Origin: Streptomyces klenkii
GTDB lineage: Bacteria > Actinomycetota > Actinomycetes > Streptomycetales > Streptomycetaceae
Length of the DNA stretch: 64,000 bases
Assembly (NCBI RefSeq): GCF_003626645.1
Contig: NZ_RBAM01000009.1
Location: 124,001 to 188,000 of the forward strand
Direction: 5' to 3'
Of the stretch, positions 9,034 through 17,698 are shown piece by piece. The translations under genes were made by a program, and so were the position numbers. Within the stretch, counting starts at the first letter, position 1. The number at the start of each line of letters is the position of its first letter. A model generated the notes under the pieces. The model searched no databases. It had not been told where the DNA came from and was given only the letters and a program-made list of their open reading frames with translations.

Positions 9034-10104
9034 TCAGGGCAGCTGCGCCCCGAAGGCCTGGAGGGCCGCCGGTACGGGCTGGAAGAACGTCTCGCCGCCC
9101 GAAGTGCAGTCGCCGCTGCCGCCCGAGGTGAGGCCGAGGGCGGTGTCACCGTCGAAGAGCGCGCCGCCGCTGTCGCCCGGCTCGGCGCAGACGGAGGTGC
9201 CGATCATGCCGTCGACCGCGCCCTCTTCGTAGTTGACGGTCACGTCGAGGGCCGTGACCTGGCCGTCGTGGACGCCGGTCGTGCTGCCGCTGCGCTGCAC
9301 CGTCTCGCCGACGGTCGCTTCCCCGGCCTTGCTGATGTTCTGCGTGCTGCCGTTGTAGAGGTCCACCGCGCTGGGGTGGGCGGTGGACGAGGTGTAGCGC
9401 ACGAGCGCGTAGTCGTGGCCGGGGAAGGTCGAGCTCTCGGTCGCCCCGATCCGGGCGCCGCTCTGCGTGGCGGACCAGGTCTGCGAGGCGTTGCCGCAGT
9501 GGCCGGCCGTGAGGAAGTACGGCTGACCTCCCTTGGTGACGTTGAAGCCCAGGGAACAGCGCACGCCGCTGCCCCAGATCGCGTCGCCGCCCGCGATGAA
9601 CGGGCGCAGCGTCCCGGCCGTTCTCTTCACGACCGCCTTGTCGCCGAGGCTCGCGACGACCTTGTCGAGGCGGTCCTTGCGGGCGCCGGTGACGGTGCTG
9701 TCGGCGGTGACGACGACCTTGTTGAGGCGCGGGTCCACCGCCCAGGCCGTGCCCGGAATGGAGGCGTCCGACTTCAGCGTCCCCCGGGCCGAGGCGAGCT
9801 CGGTCGCCGAGTGGCGCACGGTCCTCGGCTCGGCGCCCGCGGCCCGTACCCGCGCGGCCGCCGCCTGGTCGAGGACGCCGACGACGAGCCGGCCGCTGCC
9901 GGCGTCGTAGTACGCGCCGGCCGAGTCCGCGCCCAGGCCGGCCGTGACGCGCTGGGCGAGCTCCGCGGCCTGCGGCGAGGAGAGCTGACGGGGCGCCGGC
10001 GAGCTGGCCTGCGCGCTGGGGAGCGTGAGCGCCGCGGCGGTCAGGGCCGCCATCGCCGCACCGGCGGCGGCCGTACGGCGCGTGGAGATGCGGGAACGTT
10101 TCAC
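9034..10104 (-). CDS. Secreted S1 (streptogrisin-like) serine protease precursor
   Basis: The 356-residue precursor has a signal peptide (about residues 1-33), an alpha-lytic/streptogrisin-type propeptide (about 34-168) and a chymotrypsin-fold domain starting near IAGGDAIWGSG. The triad is complete: His202 (TAGHCGN), Asp231 (GHDYALVRY) and Ser312 (EPGDSGGALF). Four Cys in the mature part suit the two disulfides of this family. GTG at 10104 is chosen because AGGAGG lies 6 nt upstream and a signal peptide begins there. The secreted enzyme would self-cleave its prodomain and degrade extracellular protein. It is monocistronic and shares a terminator with the convergent NlpC/P60 gene. Confidence 0.92.
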   Translation of the reverse strand: MKRSRISTRRTAAAGAAMAALTAAALTLPSAQASSPAPRQLSSPQAAELAQRVTAGLGADSAGAYYDAGSGRLVVGVLDQAAAARVRAAGAEPRTVRHSATELASARGTLKSDASIPGTAWAVDPRLNKVVVTADSTVTGARKDRLDKVVASLGDKAVVKRTAGTLRPFIAGGDAIWGSGVRCSLGFNVTKGGQPYFLTAGHCGNASQTWSATQSGARIGATESSTFPGHDYALVRYTSSTAHPSAVDLYNGSTQNISKAGEATVGETVQRSGSTTGVHDGQVTALDVTVNYEEGAVDGMIGTSVCAEPGDSGGALFDGDTALGLTSGGSGDCTSGGETFFQPVPAALQAFGAQLP

Positions 10105-10592
10105 TCGTGGCCTCCTGTGGGGGAGTGCCCGGCGGCGCGGTGGCGCCCGGGCGGTGTGGAGGACGTGCGTTACGTCGTGCGTCTGCGTGTACGTCATGCG
10201 CCCACGTGCCGCGCACGGGTGGGACACGGAGCGCGACAGGCCGATGTGATCGTCGCGTCCATGTCAAGAACGGGATACGGGCGAGTATCCCGAGGCGGCG
10301 AGCGGAAGTTCAAGAGCGACATTCGGTCGTGCGAACGGTCCCGGCGGCGGACCCCCGGCGGCTCACGCGCACCGCGAGCCGTCCCCCTGAACGGGGGTGA
10401 CGCGTACGGACGGAGGCCGGGCGGTGAGCGGACGGCGAGGCGTACGCCTGTCCGGTATTCGTCATCCGTGGGCCGTCCGTGCCGGGCCCTGGGGGAGGCC
10501 TTTGCACAGTCTTAACGGGCGACCTTAGCGAGCGATCTTAGCGAGCGACCGTTCTTAACGGCCGGGGGCGACGCGGCGCCCGCAAAGACAAA
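10105..10592. other. Non-coding region between protease and small-peptide gene
   Basis: About 490 bp with no credible gene; one 65-codon minus-strand frame has random-looking composition. It should contain the protease promoter. Near 10511-10560 there are two CTTAGCGAGCGA copies flanked by CTTAACGG on both sides, an unexplained repeat cluster. Confidence 0.4.
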
Positions 10593-10622
10593 GCCGGGGC
10601 CCGCCGTACGGCGGACCCCGGC
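10593..10622 (-). terminator. Hairpin terminator of the small-peptide gene
   Basis: GCCGGGG pairs with CCCCGGC and an inner CGCCG pairs with CGGCG around a 2-nt TA loop, giving a strong two-part stem 14 nt beyond the stop of the 68-codon gene. Confidence 0.75.
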
Positions 10623-10636
10623 CTCGTCACGCCCCG

Positions 10637-10843
10637 TTACTGGGCGCCGGACGTGTGGGTCGGGCGGATCGGGCCGCTGCCCCCCTGCCCCTGCGCGGCG
10701 CCCCCCTCCACGTGCTCGACCGGCTGGTCCAGCTCGGTCGAGATGGCCTGCTCGGTCGGCGTGGCAGGCTGCTCGGCCGGCGTGGCGGCCTGCTCGGCGG
10801 GGGCCCCGGCCTGCTCCGTGTGCTTGGGGTCCTCAGCGGTCAT
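10637..10843 (-). CDS. Small Glu/Gln/Ala/Pro-repeat protein, 68 residues, unknown
   Basis: The predicted product begins MTAEDPKHTEQAG and consists mainly of repeats of the pattern A-x-P-x-E-Q (AEQAATPAEQPATPTEQ), followed by an acidic stretch and a Gly-rich tail ending in GPIRPTHTSGAQ. It has no Cys, no membrane segment and no signal peptide. ATG at 10843 follows AGGAG at about 8 nt. It has its own strong terminator and lies opposite the AfsR-like regulator gene. The composition could fit a disordered protein or a leader-core precursor peptide, but no modifying enzyme is adjacent. I do not recognise a family. Confidence 0.55.
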   Translation of the reverse strand: MTAEDPKHTEQAGAPAEQAATPAEQPATPTEQAISTELDQPVEHVEGGAAQGQGGSGPIRPTHTSGAQ

Positions 10844-11068
10844 ATCGAACTCCTGTAGAGAAGGCGCGCCGTGACGCGCCGTGAAACACATGTGCTTGAA
10901 GTATGTATCGGCGCCATCAACGTACGATCAACGACCCCTCACCGGGCGCGGGCCGCCCGCCCGCGGGCAGGGCCGGCCGCATTCGCCGGACCCTGCTCTT
11001 GTCAGGGACACTGAGGTACTGTCACCGCTGGCGCCGGACGGATCCGGCACGGCACGGTCGGGGGAGAC

Positions 11069-14035
11069 ATGCGGGAGACAACGGAGCCGTCCGCTCCCCT
11101 GCTCCATTTCCAGCTGCTCGGCCCGGTCCGCGCGCAGGCGGGCGACCACCACGTGGATCTCGGGGCCCGCCAGCAGCGCGCCATGCTCGCCGTCCTCCTG
11201 CTCCGCGGCGGCGCCACGGTCTCCAGCGACGAGCTGATCGACGCCCTGTGGGGCGAGAACGCACCGCCCCAGGCCCTCGGCACCATCCGCACCTACGCCT
11301 CCCGCCTGCGCACCCTCCTCGAACCCGGCCGCGCCGCCCGCACCCCCGCGACCGTCCTCGTCTCCGTCGCCGGCGGCTACGCCCTGCGCGTCGAGCCCGG
11401 GCGCGTCGACGCCCACGTCTTCGAACGCCTCCTCGCCGAGGCGGCCGCCGCCCGCACCGCGGGCGACACCGGGACGGCCCACGCCACGTACGCCGCGGCG
11501 CTGGAGCTGTGGCACGGCACCGCGCTGGCCGGGCTCCCGGGCCCGTACTGCGAGCGCCAGCAGGACCGGCTCGCCGAAGCGCGCCTCGCCGCCCAGGAAG
11601 GCCTCTTCGACTGCGCCCTGGCCCTCGGCCGGCACGCCGAGATCGTCCCCGAGCTCACCTCGCTCGCCGCCGAACACCCGCTGCGGGAGCGGCTGCGCGC
11701 CCAGCTGATCCTCGCCCTCTACCGCTGCGGCCGCCAGGTCGACGCCCTCGCCGCCTACGCCGACGCACGCCGGCTGCTCGTCGAGGAGCTCGGCGTCGAA
11801 CCCGGCCCCGAGCTGACCCGGCTGCACGCCCGGGTCCTGGCCGGCGACCCCGGGCTCGCCCTGCCCGCCGCCGAGGCGACCGCAGGCGGACCGGCCGAGG
11901 ACCGGCGCCCGGCCGGCGCCCCCTTCCAGCTGCCCGCCGGCATACCCGACTTCACCGGCCGCGAGGAGCTGCTGCGCGAGGTGCGCGACGCGCTCACCGG
12001 AGCCGCCGGCCCCGCCGTGCCGATCGCCGTGCTCACCGGCATCGGCGGCGTCGGCAAGACCACCCTCGCCGTCCACGCCGCCCACCTGGCCCGCCCCGAC
12101 TTCCCCGACGGCCAGCTCTACGTCGACCTGCGCGGCACCGGCGCCGACCCCGCGGGCAGCGGCAGCGTCCTCGCCCACTTCCTCCAGGCGCTGGACGTCC
12201 CCGAGGCCGACATCCCCGACGACCTGGAACAGCGCGCCGCCCTCTACCGGTCCGTGCTCGCCGACCGCCGCGTCCTGCTCCTCCTCGACAACGCCCGCGA
12301 CGCCGCCCAGCTCCGGCCGCTGCTCCCCGGCACCGCCGGCTGCGCCGTGCTCGTGACGACCCGCTCCCGTGCCGTCACCCTCGGGGGCGCCCGGCAGTTC
12401 CACGTCGGCGTGGCGAGCGAGGCCGAGGCCCTCTCGCTGCTGGCCGCCATCGCCGGAGAGGAGCGCGTCTCCGCCGAGCCGCGCGCCGCGAAGGCCCTGG
12501 CCGCCGCGTGCGGCCACCTGCCGCTCGCCGTCCGCATCGTGGCCTCGCGCCTCGCCTCCCGGCCCGGCTGGACCGTCGCCTCCCTCGTCGCCCGCCTCGA
12601 CGACGAACGCCGCCGCCTCGACGAACTGCAAGCCGGCGACCTCACCGTGGAGGCCACGTTCCGGCTCGGCTACACCCACCTGCCGGACGACCAGGCCCGG
12701 GCCTTCCGCCTGCTGGCCCTCGCCGACGCCCCCGACCTCCCCCTGGCCGCCGCGGCCGTCCTCCTCGATTGCGACGAGTTCACCGCCGAGGACCTCGCCG
12801 AGGGCCTCGCCGACGCCGGCCTGCTGGAGTCGTACGCCCCCGGCCGGTACCGCTTCCACGATCTCCTGCGGCTCTACGCGCGTCGCCGCGCCGAGCGCAC
12901 CGAGACGCCCGAGGCCCGCGACGCCGCCGTCACCCGCCTCCTCGACCACCTGCTCGCCACCGTCGGCAACGCCTCCCGCATCCTCGAACCCGACCACGCC
13001 CTGCACCGCCACCTCCACCCCGTCACCGCCCCCGGCACCGGCTTCGCCGCCGCCGACGAGGCCCGCCAGTGGCTGCGCCGCGAACACATCACGCTCGCCG
13101 CCGGCCTCGCCCAGGCCGTCCGCGAACTGCCCGGCGCGCTGCGCCCCGCCGGCGACGTGCTGCTCACGTGGTCGGGCCTGATCGAGGGCCCCGCGCACCG
13201 CGACGAACTGCGCCGCCTGTCCGAACTGACCGCCGTCGCCGCCCACGGGGCGGGCGACCTGCGCGTCGAGGCCCGGGCCCGCTACGCCCTCGGCAACCTG
13301 CACTACTTCACCGACGTGTACGAGGCCGCCGAGCGCGAGCTGTCCGAGGCCCTGCGCCTCGCGGACGGCGCCGCCGACCCCCTGTGCCGCCACCTCGCCG
13401 CCAACGCCCTCGGCATCCTCTGCTTCGCCACCGACCGCCCCGCCCGCGCCCTGCCCCTGCTGGAGCAGGCCCGCCACCTGTGCGACGCGCTGGGCGACAA
13501 GGGCAGCGAGGCCCGGGTGCTCGCCAACACCGCCCGCGTCCGCCTCGCCCTCGACCGGCCCCGCGAGGCCGAACGCGACGCCGCCGAGGCCGTGCGCATC
13601 GCCCGGGCCACCGGCAACGGCCCGACCATCGCGCTGACCCTCTACCAGCACGGCTGCGTCCTGCACAAGACCGGCCGCCCGGACCTGGCGGCCGGTCAGC
13701 TCCAGGACGCCCTCGGCTCCTTCATCGAGCAGCAGCAGCGCGGCTGGGAGGGCCTGGCCTGGGCCCGCCTCGCCGAGTGCCGCCTGGCCGAGTGGCGCGA
13801 CGAGGACGCGGTCTCGTGCGCCGAGCAGTCCCTGAGCATCGCCCGCGACCTGGGCAAGACGTACTGCCAGGGCCTGGCCCTCGCCGTCCTCGGCCGGGCC
13901 GGCGCCCGCCTGGGCGACCCCTCCCGCGGCCAGGACCACCTCCGCGAGGCCCTGACCCTCTTCGAACGCCTGGGGGTGCCCGAGGCGGCCTCGGTGCGCG
14001 AGCTCCTGGCGGGAGCGCCCGCGCGGGTGCGGTGA
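11069..14035 (+). CDS. AfsR/SARP-type transcriptional regulator with NB-ARC and TPR domains
   Basis: At 988 residues this is a full AfsR-like protein. Residues about 8-100 form an OmpR-type winged helix (ARQQRAMLAVLLLRGGATVS, DALWGENAPPQAL), about 105-255 the bacterial transcriptional activation domain, about 290-600 an NB-ARC ATPase with Walker A LTGIGGVGKTTLA (near 325) and Walker B RVLLLLDNAR, and about 730-980 TPR-like helices. Such proteins activate secondary metabolism by binding direct heptamer repeats at 11-bp spacing. GGGGGA precedes the ATG. It lies next to the Hsp70 operon and the biosynthetic cluster and could control either; this is inference. A long antisense frame over this gene is a GC shadow. 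Confidence 0.9.
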   Translation: MRETTEPSAPLLHFQLLGPVRAQAGDHHVDLGARQQRAMLAVLLLRGGATVSSDELIDALWGENAPPQALGTIRTYASRLRTLLEPGRAARTPATVLVSVAGGYALRVEPGRVDAHVFERLLAEAAAARTAGDTGTAHATYAAALELWHGTALAGLPGPYCERQQDRLAEARLAAQEGLFDCALALGRHAEIVPELTSLAAEHPLRERLRAQLILALYRCGRQVDALAAYADARRLLVEELGVEPGPELTRLHARVLAGDPGLALPAAEATAGGPAEDRRPAGAPFQLPAGIPDFTGREELLREVRDALTGAAGPAVPIAVLTGIGGVGKTTLAVHAAHLARPDFPDGQLYVDLRGTGADPAGSGSVLAHFLQALDVPEADIPDDLEQRAALYRSVLADRRVLLLLDNARDAAQLRPLLPGTAGCAVLVTTRSRAVTLGGARQFHVGVASEAEALSLLAAIAGEERVSAEPRAAKALAAACGHLPLAVRIVASRLASRPGWTVASLVARLDDERRRLDELQAGDLTVEATFRLGYTHLPDDQARAFRLLALADAPDLPLAAAAVLLDCDEFTAEDLAEGLADAGLLESYAPGRYRFHDLLRLYARRRAERTETPEARDAAVTRLLDHLLATVGNASRILEPDHALHRHLHPVTAPGTGFAAADEARQWLRREHITLAAGLAQAVRELPGALRPAGDVLLTWSGLIEGPAHRDELRRLSELTAVAAHGAGDLRVEARARYALGNLHYFTDVYEAAERELSEALRLADGAADPLCRHLAANALGILCFATDRPARALPLLEQARHLCDALGDKGSEARVLANTARVRLALDRPREAERDAAEAVRIARATGNGPTIALTLYQHGCVLHKTGRPDLAAGQLQDALGSFIEQQQRGWEGLAWARLAECRLAEWRDEDAVSCAEQSLSIARDLGKTYCQGLALAVLGRAGARLGDPSRGQDHLREALTLFERLGVPEAASVRELLAGAPARVR

Positions 14036-14066
14036 CGCGGCGCCGCAACCCCGCGCCCGCCGGGCG

Positions 14067-14627
14067 TCAGCGCGCGGCGCGGTGGCCCGCCCCGCCGTTG
14101 ACCGGCTGGACGGCAGGGCCGGGGTCCGGCAGGTTCTTGAAGAACTGCGAGGACTCCCGGTGGCGGATCTTGAACACCGCGTCGAGCAGGGCGTTCGCCG
14201 AGCGGGGCGACCCGTCGGTGGCGTCCGGGCCGAGGCCTCCCGCGCACCACTGGAGATAGACGCGGGTGAGCTCGATCTCCGTCTCCCGCAGCAGTATCCA
14301 GGAGACGTCCCAGCGGTAGAGGCTCTTCAAGGCGGTGGTGACCGCCACCAGGAACCCCGTGCCCGAGATCGCGGCGCTCTTGCCGGGGAAGTCGAGCGAG
14401 GTCAGGACCGGCAGGGCCGCGCCGGCCAGGATCACGACCGCGCCGCTCAGCCGGTAGAAGCGCCGGTGCCAGGCGGCGCGGGCGTCGTAGAAATCTATGA
14501 CGTCCAGGACGTAGCGCTCGGTATCGGCGGTGAAGCCCCTCTCGGAGCTCCGCCAGCGGGGCGCGGAGAACCTCGGACCCAGTTTCCTCAGCACACTCTT
14601 CCTCGCACTCACTCGCAAATCACTCAC
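14067..14627 (-). CDS. Small two-TM protein, DUF4231/SLATT-like
   Basis: The 186-residue protein has an N-terminal helical region, two membrane helices close together (about residues 57-78 and 85-105, FYRLSGAVVILAGAALPVL and ISGTGFLVAVTTALKSLY) and a cytosolic C-terminal helix with RETEIELTRVYLQW. This arrangement matches DUF4231, which I believe is related to the SLATT two-TM domains proposed as pore-forming effectors in bacterial conflict systems. It is the last gene of the Hsp70-patatin operon, 15 bp after the phosphodiesterase. Assignment rests on topology and local motifs. Confidence 0.65.
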   Translation of the reverse strand: MSDLRVSARKSVLRKLGPRFSAPRWRSSERGFTADTERYVLDVIDFYDARAAWHRRFYRLSGAVVILAGAALPVLTSLDFPGKSAAISGTGFLVAVTTALKSLYRWDVSWILLRETEIELTRVYLQWCAGGLGPDATDGSPRSANALLDAVFKIRHRESSQFFKNLPDPGPAVQPVNGGAGHRAAR

Positions 14628-14642
14628 TTGCCACTCACCTGC

Positions 14643-15407
14643 TCACAGGGCCGGCGGCGGATGCGCCGCGTACGCCGACGGCAGGTAACCGGAGAAGAAG
14701 ACGTTGGTCACCGACTCGCGCGCGGCCCGCTCCTGCTCCGGCGAATGGACGGTCCAGCCGATGACGGGCAGCCCGCGCCGCTGCCAGAAGCGCAGGGCCC
14801 GCGACGGCAGGGCGTCCAGCTCGAAGCTGAGGAAGCCCGGACGGCAGACGGCGTTGGTGGCCATGGACCGGCCCGCCTGGCGCAGCACGGGCGGCGCGGA
14901 CCGCAAGGCCCCCGCGATCTGTCCCACCGGCACCCCGGGGAGCGCGCGCCGCAGCCGGAACACCGTGCGCGGGTCGAAGGACTGCACGGCGACCGGGCCG
15001 TCGTAGCGGCGGACCGCGCTCGTCACGGCCCGCTCCAGGCCGCCCGCCCCGGCGAGCCCCCAGCGGCGGACGTCCACCATGACGGGCACGCGCCCCGCCA
15101 CCGCCGCGAACACCTCCGCCAGCGTGACCGGCAGGGCGGCGCCCGGCACCGACGAGGCCACCGCGCGCAGTTCGCCCAGGGTCAGGGACGTGACGGGCCG
15201 TTCGCGCCCGGACGGCAGGCGGACCGCCGCGTCGTGCACGACGACGAGCGCGCCGTCCCTGGTCAGCTGCACGTCGAGCTCGAAGGGCACGCCGTGCGCG
15301 GCGGCCCGCCGGAACGCCGCCATCGAGTTCTCCGGCGGGCCGTCCGGGCCGCCGTGCAGGCCCCGGTGCGCGATCGGCCGGCTCAGGTGCCAGGGGAGAT
15401 CCCGCAC
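14643..15407 (-). CDS. Glycerophosphodiester phosphodiesterase (GDPD)
   Basis: The 254-residue protein shows the family residues in order: His14-Arg15-Gly (IAHRGLHGG), Glu26 in PPENSMAAF, Glu43 and Asp45 in FELDVQLT, and His58-Asp59 in VVVHDA. GDPDs hydrolyse glycerophosphodiesters released from deacylated phospholipids to glycerol 3-phosphate and an alcohol. No signal peptide is seen, so action is probably cytoplasmic. It follows the patatin phospholipase by 21 bp; a lipase that deacylates phospholipids and a GDPD that cleaves the product are consecutive steps, which supports a lipid-directed role for this operon. Confidence 0.85.
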   Translation of the reverse strand: MRDLPWHLSRPIAHRGLHGGPDGPPENSMAAFRRAAAHGVPFELDVQLTRDGALVVVHDAAVRLPSGRERPVTSLTLGELRAVASSVPGAALPVTLAEVFAAVAGRVPVMVDVRRWGLAGAGGLERAVTSAVRRYDGPVAVQSFDPRTVFRLRRALPGVPVGQIAGALRSAPPVLRQAGRSMATNAVCRPGFLSFELDALPSRALRFWQRRGLPVIGWTVHSPEQERAARESVTNVFFSGYLPSAYAAHPPPAL

Positions 15408-15428
15408 GTTGGCCTCCAGGACGGAACG

Positions 15429-16631
15429 TCACGACGGAGCCGCGGGCCGGGGCGCGTCGCACAGCCGCTGGAACGCCGCGAGCATGCGCGTCTCGGCCTG
15501 GGAGAGGGAGTTGTGCACACCGAGCAGATGGCGGAGCTCCTCGAAGCGTACCCACGCGTCGCGGTATCCGAGCCTGCGCAGCGCCTGGACCCGGTCCGGG
15601 GAGAACGACAGCAGGCCGGTGAGCGGGCCCAGCGGGCCGGGCGGGATGATGGGGACGCTGGGGCGGATGTCGATCCGGGTGACGGGGCCCGCGGGGTGCG
15701 AGCTCACGACGGCGTCCGGGTGCAGGTGGACGACCACGACGACCTCGCAGTGCTCCTGCTCGGCGAAGGCGCGCACCGGGGTGCGGTCGCCGGGCCCGCC
15801 CAGCCCGCCGTCGAGGTAGGCGCAGCCGTCGACCACGCGGGACGGGAAGATGAACGGCAGCGCGGCGCTCGCGAGGACGGCCTCCCGGATCTGGTGCTCC
15901 GGCAGGCCGTTGAGGCGCAGGATGGCGCCCTTCGCGCCGCCGAGCCACCGCAGGACCTCCATGAGGTGCCGCAGCCGCACCGGCAGGGCGGGCGTGCGGA
16001 CGAGCGGGTAGGCAGCCACCCACAGGGGCCGCCCGGCCCGGATCGCCGCCGCGTCCACCGCCTCGCCGACGAGCTCCTCCAGCAGGCCGATCCGGCGGCG
16101 CAGGCCCAGCAGCCTGGGCGCGAGCAGCCGGGCCTGCCGGCCGGTGCCCTCGGCCGCCGCGCCGGCCTCGTCCAGCGGGAGGCCCTGGTCGGCGAAGGGC
16201 GTGACGCCCGAGCGGGTGGAGAAGCGCTCCCAGAACCCGGCCAGGCGCCGGGTGCCCGTGCGCAGGTCGGGGGCGCCGACCAGGACGGCGCCGTTGAGGG
16301 CGCCGATGCTGGTCCCGGCGATGGCCGCGATCTCCAGGCCCATCTCCGCGAGGTAGTCGCAGACGCCCAGTTCGTAGGCCCCCTTGGCGCCTCCGCCGGC
16401 CAGCACGAGCCCGATGCGCAGCGATCCGGGCGAGGGGAACGCCGGGCGGGCCGCGGGTGCCGGGCACGGCTCCTCGGGAGCCGGCCGCGCCCGGGGTACG
16501 GGGGTGGCGGGCCCGGCGGCCACGCCGTCGGCGCGGGCCGCCCAGCCGGCGAAGGTGCGCGCGATCTCCTGCGCGCTGCTCAGGTCCTCAGGGTCTTCCG
16601 CAGGGTCTTCCGTGTCTCGCGCTTCAGTCAC
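15429..16631 (-). CDS. Patatin-like phospholipase
   Basis: After a variable Pro/Ala/Glu-rich N-terminus of about 70 residues, the 400-residue protein has a complete patatin core: oxyanion-hole loop GGGAKG (79-84), nucleophile Ser108 in GTSIG, and Asp274 in YLDGGLG. Patatins are acyl hydrolases of membrane lipids and serve as effectors in some anti-phage systems (CapV of CBASS). No membrane segment is seen. The ATG overlaps the stop of the preceding gene (ATGA), so translation is coupled. No nucleotide-sensing domain or cyclase is present here, so any activation would have to come from the Hsp70/coiled-coil partners; this is inference. Confidence 0.87.
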   Translation of the reverse strand: MTEARDTEDPAEDPEDLSSAQEIARTFAGWAARADGVAAGPATPVPRARPAPEEPCPAPAARPAFPSPGSLRIGLVLAGGGAKGAYELGVCDYLAEMGLEIAAIAGTSIGALNGAVLVGAPDLRTGTRRLAGFWERFSTRSGVTPFADQGLPLDEAGAAAEGTGRQARLLAPRLLGLRRRIGLLEELVGEAVDAAAIRAGRPLWVAAYPLVRTPALPVRLRHLMEVLRWLGGAKGAILRLNGLPEHQIREAVLASAALPFIFPSRVVDGCAYLDGGLGGPGDRTPVRAFAEQEHCEVVVVVHLHPDAVVSSHPAGPVTRIDIRPSVPIIPPGPLGPLTGLLSFSPDRVQALRRLGYRDAWVRFEELRHLLGVHNSLSQAETRMLAAFQRLCDAPRPAAPS

Positions 16632-17698
16632 CGTGCATCACGCCCCGCACCGTCGTCGCCGTCGCCCTCGCTGCCGTCTTCGGGCTCCGCGTGCTTGCGG
16701 AGCCGGATGCGCCGCTGCCGCGCCTCCGCGAACTGCTCGGCCACGATGCGCCGTACGAGCTGCTCGACGCTCAGGCTGGACGGGAGGAAGAGGTCGCCGC
16801 TGCCGCTGCTGTCCCGCAGGGCGGCCCGCGCGGCGTCGTCGGGATCGGCCCCCGCCACGGCGAGCTCCGTGGCCCGCGCCAGCGCGGAGGTCAGCGGGCC
16901 GGCTGCGTCCGATAACTCGTCGGCGACGCCCAGGCCGAGGAGCTCGGCCACCATCAGCCGGTGGTTCTCGCTGGGCAGGTCCCGTACGACGGCGGTGAGC
17001 ATGGCCGGCACCGACTTCACGCCCTCGAACCAGGGCACCGGCGGATCTTGCAGCATGCGTTCGACCAGCTGCCGCTGCATGAGCGTCTCGCCGCCGGTGA
17101 AGGCGTACGTGCCGGCCGGCCCGGAGGCCACCTCGCGGGCCAGCAGCACCGCTCCCACGAGCCAGGGCAGCTCCGGGTCGGGCCGGGGATTGCGCCAGCG
17201 CCGGGCCGAGCGGTCCAGCGCCAGCTGGGCCTCCAGCGCCGCGAGCCGGCGCTCGTGGTCGGACAGGAAGCGGCCGGTGTCGCTGGCCAGCCTGCCGAGG
17301 ATCGCCCCGAGCTCGCCGATCGCGGCCGCCGACCACTGGCCGGCGGCCTCGACGCGCTCGATGCGCTTCTTCGCGTCGTGCACCTCTTCCGAGACCTCGG
17401 CCACCACGAGGTCGGTCACCGTCATCCGCTCGCTCAGGTGCGTCAGCCAGCGCAGCGTGAGCTGCTGGGAGCTCAGCATCCGGTCCCGGGTGGTGCGTTC
17501 GCGGATCCGGTCGCGGCCGGTCGCCCGGCCGAGCAGGCGGGCGAAGAAGCCCTCGCGGCCGGCGGCTCGGGTGAGGTCGTGCGCGGTGTGCAGGTCATTG
17601 GTCAGTTCCAGGAGCAGCCGGTCGTCGACGAGCGGCACGCCCCGGGCCACGGTCTCCAGGCTGAGCGAGCCGTTCCGGGACGGCGTCACGGCGTTCAC
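16628..17698 (-). CDS. Unknown helical protein in the Hsp70-patatin operon
   Basis: I do not recognise this 356-residue protein. It is strongly alpha-helical; residues about 100-175 (RMTVTDLVVAEVSEEVHDA through DHERRLAALEAQLALD) resemble an extended coiled coil, followed by a more globular half (about 180-320) and a charged C-terminus rich in Glu, Asp and Arg. There is no signal peptide or membrane helix. GTG at 17698 overlaps the upstream stop (GTGA) and its own stop overlaps the patatin start (ATGA), so it is firmly embedded in the operon. Its position between chaperone and lipase suggests an adaptor or regulator. Confidence 0.75.
   Translation of the reverse strand: MNAVTPSRNGSLSLETVARGVPLVDDRLLLELTNDLHTAHDLTRAAGREGFFARLLGRATGRDRIRERTTRDRMLSSQQLTLRWLTHLSERMTVTDLVVAEVSEEVHDAKKRIERVEAAGQWSAAAIGELGAILGRLASDTGRFLSDHERRLAALEAQLALDRSARRWRNPRPDPELPWLVGAVLLAREVASGPAGTYAFTGGETLMQRQLVERMLQDPPVPWFEGVKSVPAMLTAVVRDLPSENHRLMVAELLGLGVADELSDAAGPLTSALARATELAVAGADPDDAARAALRDSSGSGDLFLPSSLSVEQLVRRIVAEQFAEARQRRIRLRKHAEPEDGSEGDGDDGAGRDAR

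Noticed and set aside
10310..10507. 65-codon minus-strand frame in the gap upstream of the protease
   Set aside because: No ribosome site and a composition like random GC-rich sequence.
10928..13939. A 1003-codon open frame antisense to the AfsR-like regulator
   Set aside because: Its Gly/Ala/Val/Glu/Arg-only composition is typical of GC-driven shadow frames; the plus-strand product has full domain motifs.
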